Shown: positions 1 through 3,959 of the stretch, piece after piece | Layout of the letters: every line of letters begins with the position of its first letter | How positions within the stretch are numbered: position 1 is the first letter of the stretch | Source: an uncultured Clostridia bacterium | Lineage (GTDB): Bacteria; Bacillota; Clostridia; Oscillospirales; Acutalibacteraceae | DNA length: 8,619 nucleotides | Direction of reading: 5' to 3' | NCBI GenBank assembly: GCA_947168785.1 | Contig: CAMVNL010000070.1 | Coordinates: 1-8,619 of the forward strand | Program-made: the position numbers and the translations under genes | Notes under the pieces: model-generated | What the model was told of the DNA's origin: nothing | Databases searched by the model: none | The model's input: only the letters and a program-made list of their open reading frames with translations

Positions 1-1
1 G

Positions 2-766
2 GACATTCAGGGTCTGGAAGACTTCTTCGGCGATATGGACTTCAAGGTGGGCGGCACCAAGAAGGGCATCACCGCCATTCAGATGGATACCAAGGTCCAC
101 GGCCTGACCCCCGAGATCGTGAAGGAAGCCTTTGAAAAGACCTATAAGGCCCGCTGCAAGATCATCGACGAAGTCATGCTGCCCGTGATCCCCGAGCCCA
201 GAAAAGAGCTGTCCAAATACGCGCCCAAGCTGATCACCACCAAGATCGATCCCGAAAAGATCGGCGACGTGATCGGCAAGCAGGGCAAGGTCATTCAGAA
301 GATCTGCGCCGAGTGCGACGTGAAGATCGACATCGAGGACGACGGCTCCGTGTTCATTGCCGGTACCGATATCGACAACCTGAACAAGGCCCTGAACATC
401 ATCAACACCATCGTTCTGGAGCCGGAGGTGGGCGCCATCTACAAGGGCGTCGTCACCAGGCTCATGAGCTTCGGCGCCTTCGTGGAGATCGCCCCCGGCC
501 GTGAGGGCATGGTCCATATCAGCCATTTGGACGTGAAGCGCACCGAGCGTGTGGAAGACGTGGTCAACGTGGGCGACGAGATCATCGTGGAAGTGCTTCC
601 CACCGACGATCAGGGCCGCCTGAACCTCAGCCGCCGCAACGCGCTGATCAAGGTGGAAGGCCTGACCCCCGAAAACGATATCAGCGACAGCGACAGAAGA
701 CCTCCCAGAAGGGATTCCCGCGGTCCCAGAGGCGGCAACAACCGCGACCGCAGAGACAGAAGATAA
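2..766 (+). CDS. pnp: Polynucleotide phosphorylase, C-terminal part (5' end outside window)
   Basis: This is the last 254 codons of PNPase, the phosphorolytic 3'-5' exoribonuclease of mRNA decay. The reading frame is open to the left edge, so the Met codon at 35 is internal, not a start. The first residues (DIQGLEDFFGDMDFKVGGT, then KKGITAIQMD) match the end of the second RNase PH core domain. Next come a KH domain with its GxxG loop (IGKQGK, about nt 272-289), an S1 RNA-binding domain (from about nt 430 to 640; motifs GAIYKGVV, SFGAFVEI, GMVHISHL, LNLSRR), and a short tail of about 30 residues rich in Arg, Asp, Gly and Pro. The KH and S1 domains bind the RNA substrate in the family. The gene stops with TAA and is followed 17 nt later by an intrinsic terminator. 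It is convergent with the regulator gene at 831. Identification is firm; only the N-terminal two thirds are unseen. Confidence 0.97.
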   Translation, partial: DIQGLEDFFGDMDFKVGGTKKGITAIQMDTKVHGLTPEIVKEAFEKTYKARCKIIDEVMLPVIPEPRKELSKYAPKLITTKIDPEKIGDVIGKQGKVIQKICAECDVKIDIEDDGSVFIAGTDIDNLNKALNIINTIVLEPEVGAIYKGVVTRLMSFGAFVEIAPGREGMVHISHLDVKRTERVEDVVNVGDEIIVEVLPTDDQGRLNLSRRNALIKVEGLTPENDISDSDRRPPRRDSRGPRGGNNRDRRDRR

Positions 767-783
767 AAGCGAATAACGCACAG

Positions 784-817
784 CGACCGCCGGAATGCTC
801 CGACGGTCGTATTTTTT
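784..817 (+). terminator. Rho-independent terminator of pnp
   Basis: An 11-bp stem with one C-A mismatch (CGACCGCCGGA at 784-794 against TCCGACGGTCG at 799-809) closes a 4-base ATGC loop and is followed by TATTTTTT to 817. It begins 17 bases after the pnp stop. In the opposite direction the stem is not followed by a T run, so it should work mainly on + strand transcripts. It sits in the gap between convergent genes. Confidence 0.9.
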
Positions 818-830
818 GCTGTTTTTCCGG

Positions 831-1595
831 CTATCTCTTTTTATAAAGAACCAGTTCCGGGTTGTCGCCGTCCTTTTCATAGGTGCAAACCAAAATAAAA
901 TCCATGTTTGCCAGCACCCCGAAGCGCCGATCCCCGCCGAATACCGGTTCCAGCTGATTTCCCAGATAGGTCGTCCCGTCGTCCAGAAATTGGACGGTCT
1001 TCCCGTTGGGGAGGCGGTAGGACAGATTGACGTATTTTCCCACCAGCGCGTTCAGCTTTTCCACCTTGGGCATTCCTTCGATACGAAGGGCGTTGATCTC
1101 GTCCATCAGTTGCTGCTTGAACTGTTCAAACTGCCCGTCGTCGCTGAGCGCTTCATACCGTTTCCAGTAATCCAGTTGGGGAAGCTTTTGTTTCATATAG
1201 GCGCGGGCCTGTTCTTCGGTGAAGCCATCCTTCGCCATGTGCGCCACGCAGACGTCGATCAGATCATCCATATTGCTGTAGGTATATGTCCCATCGGCAT
1301 AACACCACTTGCAATAGGACGCATTGGGAGAACCATCCTTATTCCGGCTGATGATGTCATCCTCCAGCGGCATACCGCAGCACTGGCAGATCAGCTTATT
1401 CGGCGCGCCGAGCAGCGTATTGATGGAGACCCCGAACAAGCCTGAGAGCAATTTCAATGTCTCTGTATTGGGAACGGTCTCTCCGTTTTCCCAGCGGGAT
1501 ACCGCCTGCCGGGTCACAAAGAGTTTTTCCGCCAGTTCATCCTGCGACAACCCGCTTTTCGTTCTTAATTCATATAATATGTCTTTTGTGTTCAT
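831..1595 (-). CDS. XRE-family regulator with zinc ribbon and conserved C-terminal domain
   Basis: A 254-residue protein counted from the third of three consecutive ATG codons (1601, 1598, 1595). GGAGG at 1603-1607 is 7 nt from the third ATG but only 1 nt from the first, so 1595 is preferred. Residues about 5-62 form an XRE/Cro helix-turn-helix (LSQDELAEKLFVTRQAVSRWENG is the HTH core). Residues 70-102 form a putative zinc ribbon with paired cysteines C70/C73 (CQCCGMPL) and C95/C98 (YCKWCYADGT), like the zf-ribbon_2 family. The middle (about 105-170) is probably helical. The last 80 residues (motifs MPKVEKLNAL, YLGNQL, FILVCTY, ELVLYKKR) look like a domain that I recall from Firmicute regulators but cannot name. 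It is probably a cytoplasmic DNA-binding regulator; its ligand and targets are unknown. It is transcribed alone from its own promoter and ends convergent with pnp. Confidence 0.9.
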   Translation of the reverse strand: MNTKDILYELRTKSGLSQDELAEKLFVTRQAVSRWENGETVPNTETLKLLSGLFGVSINTLLGAPNKLICQCCGMPLEDDIISRNKDGSPNASYCKWCYADGTYTYSNMDDLIDVCVAHMAKDGFTEEQARAYMKQKLPQLDYWKRYEALSDDGQFEQFKQQLMDEINALRIEGMPKVEKLNALVGKYVNLSYRLPNGKTVQFLDDGTTYLGNQLEPVFGGDRRFGVLANMDFILVCTYEKDGDNPELVLYKKR

Positions 1596-1602
1596 CATCA
1601 TT

Positions 1603-1607
1603 CCTCC
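1603..1607 (-). promoter_or_regulatory. Ribosome binding site deciding the regulator start
   Basis: GGAGG on the - strand (within GAGGAGGA). It lies 1, 4 and 7 nt from the three tandem ATG codons. Only the last spacing is normal, so translation probably starts at 1595. Confidence 0.75.
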
Positions 1608-1616
1608 TCGCTTCCC

Positions 1617-1645
1617 ATTCTACCACGGGAACGCACAGGATACAA
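1617..1645 (-). promoter_or_regulatory. Extended -10 sigma-A-type promoter for the zinc-ribbon regulator
   Basis: Read on the - strand: -35 TTGTAT (1640-1645), a 17-bp spacer, then TAGAAT (1617-1622) preceded by TGG, which gives the extended TGn -10 motif. Transcription would begin around 1608-1611, leaving a very short leader that contains the GGAGG. A 6-bp inverted repeat (CTGTTG/CAACAG, 1654-1659 and 1677-1682) lies just upstream. The call rests on sequence match only. Confidence 0.7.
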
Positions 1646-1705
1646 GCAACCCGCTGTTGCCCCAATTCACAAAAAACAACAGTATGCGATTTCAGCAATC
1701 GTAAT

Positions 1706-1858
1706 TCAAGGCATGTTTTTCAGAAATCCGACGGATTGCCGCAGCGCGGCGGTCCACAGCAACGTGCCGCCGCTGTCGTAGTAGTTGACGTAATTGTTTT
1801 TGGAGACGGTACGGGTACCGCTCAAAAACCGGATGACCTGCCGCAGGAATTGCCCCAT
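1706..1858 (-). CDS. Unidentified 50-codon ORF downstream of the phosphatase gene
   Basis: ATG at 1858, TGA at 1706, 50 residues. I do not recognise it. By hand count its GC content at codon positions 1/2/3 is roughly 48/42/78 percent, the pattern of real genes in a GC-rich genome. It has aromatic and Asn-rich segments (NNYVNYYDSGG), a basic N-terminal part (FLRQVIRFLSGTRTVSK) and no membrane helix or signal peptide. The same frame is open back to the TAA of the phosphatase gene (1892-1894), so 11 more codons precede the ATG. The upstream ribosome site is weak (GGGGG, 12 nt before the ATG). It could be a real small protein, a remnant of a longer gene, or an occasional readthrough extension of the phosphatase. 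A different-frame ORF starting with GTG at 1889 covers the same DNA and is judged spurious. Confidence 0.45.
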   Translation of the reverse strand: MGQFLRQVIRFLSGTRTVSKNNYVNYYDSGGTLLWTAALRQSVGFLKNMP

Positions 1859-1891
1859 GCGGTTGATTTGCCCCCGCTTCGTCAGCCACGG

Positions 1892-2680
1892 TTATTGCAG
1901 ATACTTCTCCCGCAGGCGCAGCAGCAGGGCGGGCGGGATATCGTACTGCCGTTTGAAGAAATCGAATTCGTCGGTGAAACGGGCTTCGATCTCGTCAAAG
2001 ATCCGGCGGCAATAGGCGGCGTCCACATCCATCAGCACGTTGGCGCTGTGCAGCCGTTGGCGGCCGTGGATCTTCAACGGCGCCAGCAGCCGGACCTTCA
2101 TGATCTCCGGGAAGGTAAACCGCCGGGTGGCCAGATAGTCCGCCACGATCGCTTCCCGCGGGACGCCCAATGCGTAGAGCATCAGCATGGTGACCACGCC
2201 CGCCCGGTCCTTGCCGGCGGAGCAGTGCCACAGCGCCGCGCCGTCGCATTCCGCCACCTCGGTAAAAATCTCCTTCATCAGGGGCTTTACGTGATCGTCG
2301 AAGACCAGCTTGAAATACATATCCGAAAACACCTGTTCCGGGCGCACGGCGGGATCGTCGAACATGCTCAGCCACGTTTCAACGGAGTACTCGTCCCTGG
2401 CGATGCCGAAAAAGCTGTCGTCCAGCAGATTGCACCGCAGCGTGCGCACGCCGGGGATCACCGGATCCGGCGCGTTGGCCACCTCCACGTCCATCCGCAG
2501 GTCGATCACCAGCTTCAGCCGGTAGTCGTTGAGCAGCCTGCGGATATCCGAAGAGGAGGCCCCCGCGAGGGCCTCCCCTCTGAGCAGCCGTCTCGCAGCG
2601 ATCCGTTTTCCTCCCACGGCAGGCTTGCCGCCGAGATCTCTTGTGTTTCTCAGCCCCTGAAAGGCGATTCGTGTGATCAT
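1892..2680 (-). CDS. Tyrosine-type protein phosphatase (PTP superfamily, Y_phosphatase3-like)
   Basis: A 262-residue cytoplasmic phosphatase with the CX5R signature HCSAGKDRAG at residues 152-161: Cys153 is the expected nucleophile and Arg159 binds phosphate. The N-terminal NTRDLGG (12-18) and the VIDLRMDVE block (58-66) are hallmarks of the group that includes Mycobacterium PtpB and Listeria LipA. Members remove phosphate from phospho-Tyr and, in some cases, phospho-Ser/Thr or phosphoinositides; the substrate here cannot be read from sequence. No signal peptide is visible. Length is normal for the family and the C-terminus (LREKYLQ) looks intact. The ATG at 2680 has AAAGGG (2689-2694) 8 nt upstream, and only 12 nt separate it from the SpoVM-like gene, so the two are probably co-transcribed. 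It lies three genes below the prpC/prkC pair, which suggests but does not prove a link to protein phosphorylation. Confidence 0.93.
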   Translation of the reverse strand: MITRIAFQGLRNTRDLGGKPAVGGKRIAARRLLRGEALAGASSSDIRRLLNDYRLKLVIDLRMDVEVANAPDPVIPGVRTLRCNLLDDSFFGIARDEYSVETWLSMFDDPAVRPEQVFSDMYFKLVFDDHVKPLMKEIFTEVAECDGAALWHCSAGKDRAGVVTMLMLYALGVPREAIVADYLATRRFTFPEIMKVRLLAPLKIHGRQRLHSANVLMDVDAAYCRRIFDEIEARFTDEFDFFKRQYDIPPALLLRLREKYLQ

Positions 2681-2692
2681 TTTCTTTTCCCT

Positions 2693-2767
2693 TTATCCTT
2701 TGATATTTGAAATCAGCTTCATCAGCGGTTTCAAGAACTTCGGCGTATTGAAAATAACGACCTTCAA
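2693..2767 (-). CDS. spoVM: SpoVM-like sporulation peptide, 24 residues, TTG start
   Basis: A 24-codon gene with TTG start (2765-2767) and TAA stop (2693-2695). After the initiator it reads KVVIFNTPKFLKPLMKL and ends ISNIKG. The PKFL motif with Pro at position 9 and Lys at position 2 aligns without gaps to B. subtilis SpoVM (26 residues; K2, P9, KFL at 10-12). SpoVM is an amphipathic helix that lies on the convex forespore membrane and anchors SpoIVA to start coat assembly. Support: GGAGG at 2777-2781, 9 nt upstream; basic and hydrophobic residues alternating as in an amphipathic helix; and the position below prpC-prkC-rsgA, as in B. subtilis. It is 16 nt below the stop of the membrane peptide gene and 12 nt above the phosphatase. 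In B. subtilis spoVM is sigma-E dependent; I see no clear sigma-E promoter here. Its size and non-ATG start make it easy for gene callers to miss. Confidence 0.85.
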   Translation of the reverse strand: MKVVIFNTPKFLKPLMKLISNIKG

Positions 2768-2776
2768 GCCTGCTCC

Positions 2777-2781
2777 CCTCC
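2777..2781 (-). promoter_or_regulatory. Ribosome binding site of the SpoVM-like gene
   Basis: GGAGG on the - strand, inside GGGAGGGG, 9 nt before the TTG. A site this strong in front of a TTG is the main evidence that this short frame is translated. It lies between the stop of the upstream membrane peptide (2784) and the SpoVM-like start. Confidence 0.75.
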
Positions 2782-2783
2782 CA

Positions 2784-2930
2784 TCAGCATTTCATCGATA
2801 AAATACCGACCAGCACCAGCGTCAATGCCAGCGCAATGATAATGAATTTCGTCGGGAAGCAGTATGCAAGAAACAATCCCGCGCCGAATGCAATCAACAA
2901 TACGCCTTTCACGGAAGCACGTTTCTTCAT
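2784..2930 (-). CDS. Small two-helix membrane protein upstream of spoVM
   Basis: A 48-residue hydrophobic protein with start ATG at 2930, preceded by GAGGTGG a few bases upstream. The N-terminus is basic (MKKRASVKG). Two hydrophobic stretches follow, about residues 9-25 and 28-44, separated by a short FPTK turn, and the protein ends SMKC. The layout predicts a helical hairpin in the cytoplasmic membrane with the positive N-terminus inside. The frame is open upstream to an ATG at 3023, but that extension has no good ribosome site and would run through the candidate promoter, so 2930 is chosen. It ends 16 nt before the SpoVM-like gene, which suggests one transcript and possibly a role in sporulation or forespore membranes. 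I know no named family for it; the function is unknown. Confidence 0.7.
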   Translation of the reverse strand: MKKRASVKGVLLIAFGAGLFLAYCFPTKFIIIALALTLVLVGILSMKC

Positions 2931-2984
2931 ATGCCACCTCGATGGAAATGATCGGCGACGTTCCCTGAGAACGCCAGCCAATTC

Positions 2985-3016
2985 ATTATACGCCGAAGCG
3001 GCCAAAAAGGTGACAA
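2985..3016 (-). promoter_or_regulatory. Candidate internal promoter for the membrane peptide-spoVM-phosphatase unit
   Basis: A perfect TATAAT -10 (2985-2990, - strand) lies in the 110-bp gap below rsgA, 54 nt before the membrane peptide start. The best -35-like hexamer, TTGTCA (3011-3016), is 20 bp upstream, longer than the normal 17, so the sigma-A assignment is uncertain. It could be a weak or alternative-sigma promoter or a chance match. Confidence 0.4.
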
Positions 3017-3032
3017 AGAACAATACTCCGTC

Positions 3033-3075
3033 CCTATTGCCTATTGCCTGTTGCCTATTCTGCTATTGCCTGTTA
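3033..3075. repeat. Imperfect 7-bp tandem repeat (CCTATTG) at the 3' end of rsgA
   Basis: On the + strand the units read CCTATTG (3033-3039), CCTATTG (3040-3046), CCTGTTG (3047-3053), CCTATTC (3054-3060), then after one extra base GCTATTG (3062-3068) and CCTGTTA (3069-3075). The array spans the rsgA stop codon (3041-3043) and encodes the unusual tail TGNSRIGNRQ of RsgA. It may come from slippage or from a short repeat element. Confidence 0.8.
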
Positions 3076-3946
3076 ACTGATAATCCTTCAGCCCCTTGAC
3101 CTCTTCATACATCTGCCGATAACTGGCGTAGCGTTCCTGCGCGATCTCGCCCCGCTCCACGGCGGCACGGACCGCGCAGCCTTTGTCGTTCAGATGAGCG
3201 CAGGAGCTGGCGAAGCGGCAGTCGTCCGAAAAGGCGGCGAACTCCGGAAAGCAATCAGGCAGGTCCTCCTTCCGGATCTTCTCGCTGTCGCTCAGCAGGT
3301 CGAAGGAGGAAAAACCGGGGGTATCCATCACAAAACCGCCGCCGCAGCGGTATAGCTGCACGCTGCGGGTGGTGTGGCGTCCCCTGCCCAGCTTATCGCT
3401 GATGTCGTTGGTCTCCAGCGAGAGGCCGGGCGCCAGAGCGTTGATCAGGCTGGATTTGCCCACGCCGGAATTGCCGGCAAAAGCGCAGGTGCAGCCCTCG
3501 ATCAGCGCCGCCGCCTGCGCGACGCCCTCTCCCGTTACGGTGCTGACGGAAAGAGCGGTGAAGGGCGTTTTGCGGTAGATCTCCAGATAGGGGGAAGCGT
3601 CCCCCAGATCGCACTTGGAGAACAGGATCACCGGCTCCACCCGATGGGCGACGGCAAAGGCGGTGAGCTTATCCAGTACCTGCAGATTCGGCCGGGGGCG
3701 TTCCACCGAGGAGAGGATCAGCAGCCGGTCGCCGTTGGCCACCGGCGGGCGGCGCAGAAAATTCCGCCGTTCCTTCACGGCGGTGATCACGCCCTTGTCG
3801 CCGTCGGTTTCGATCTCCACCTCGTCGCCCACCAGGGGCGTGATGTTCCGGCTGCGGAAGGCGCCCTTGGCCTTGCATTCAAAAACGAAGTCAGCGGCTT
3901 CCACATAGTAAAAGCCGCTGAGCGCATGGATAATTTTTCCCTTCAT
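3041..3946 (-). CDS. rsgA: Ribosome small subunit-dependent GTPase RsgA (CpgA/YloQ)
   Basis: A 301-residue circularly permuted GTPase that acts late in 30S subunit maturation and is stimulated by the 30S particle. Order of parts: an N-terminal OB-fold (about 1-68, KGKIIHALSGFYYVE); then G4 SKCD (110-113), G1 GNSGVGKS (158-165), the G2 region GRGRHTT (187-193) and G3 DTPG (208-211), the permuted order expected for the family; then a C-terminal zinc site with C243, C249, H251 and C257. Start choice: the frame is open to ATGs at 3985 and 3967 as well. The one at 3946 gives the usual family N-terminus and normal length, but lacks a clear ribosome site; the ATG at 3967 overlaps the prkC stop (ATGACTGA) and is the main alternative. 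Either way translation is probably coupled to prkC. In B. subtilis PrkC phosphorylates this protein. The last ten residues come from a tandem repeat and are probably not conserved. Confidence 0.95.
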   Translation of the reverse strand: MKGKIIHALSGFYYVEAADFVFECKAKGAFRSRNITPLVGDEVEIETDGDKGVITAVKERRNFLRRPPVANGDRLLILSSVERPRPNLQVLDKLTAFAVAHRVEPVILFSKCDLGDASPYLEIYRKTPFTALSVSTVTGEGVAQAAALIEGCTCAFAGNSGVGKSSLINALAPGLSLETNDISDKLGRGRHTTRSVQLYRCGGGFVMDTPGFSSFDLLSDSEKIRKEDLPDCFPEFAAFSDDCRFASSCAHLNDKGCAVRAAVERGEIAQERYASYRQMYEEVKGLKDYQLTGNSRIGNRQ

Positions 3947-3959
3947 CCGCGTTGACGCA

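Noticed and set aside
795..1445. 216-codon open frame on the + strand opposite the zinc-ribbon regulator
   Set aside because: Starts inside the pnp terminator and is antisense to a gene with clear HTH and zinc-ribbon motifs.
1672..1708. Possible terminator after the 50-codon ORF (5-bp stem, T6 run)
   Set aside because: The stem CGATT/AATCG is short and separated from the T run by several bases, so it does not meet terminator criteria.
1692..1889. 65-codon - strand frame with GTG at 1889
   Set aside because: Overlaps the 1706-1858 frame, which has much better codon-position GC bias. Its product is Arg/Ala/Gln-rich with no pattern.
1457..2710. 417-codon open frame on the + strand over the phosphatase and small genes
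   Set aside because: Crosses several - strand genes and a promoter, and shows no recognisable domain; the opposite strand holds the CX5R phosphatase.
2954..2975. Bulged hairpin in the leader of the membrane peptide gene
   Set aside because: Only 4 + 3 base pairs around a 3-base bulge with no T run; too weak to call a terminator or riboswitch.
2931..3023. N-terminal extension of the membrane peptide to an ATG at 3023
   Set aside because: No good ribosome site, the extension is charged and unlike the rest, and it runs over the candidate promoter; the ATG at 2930 has GAGGTGG upstream.
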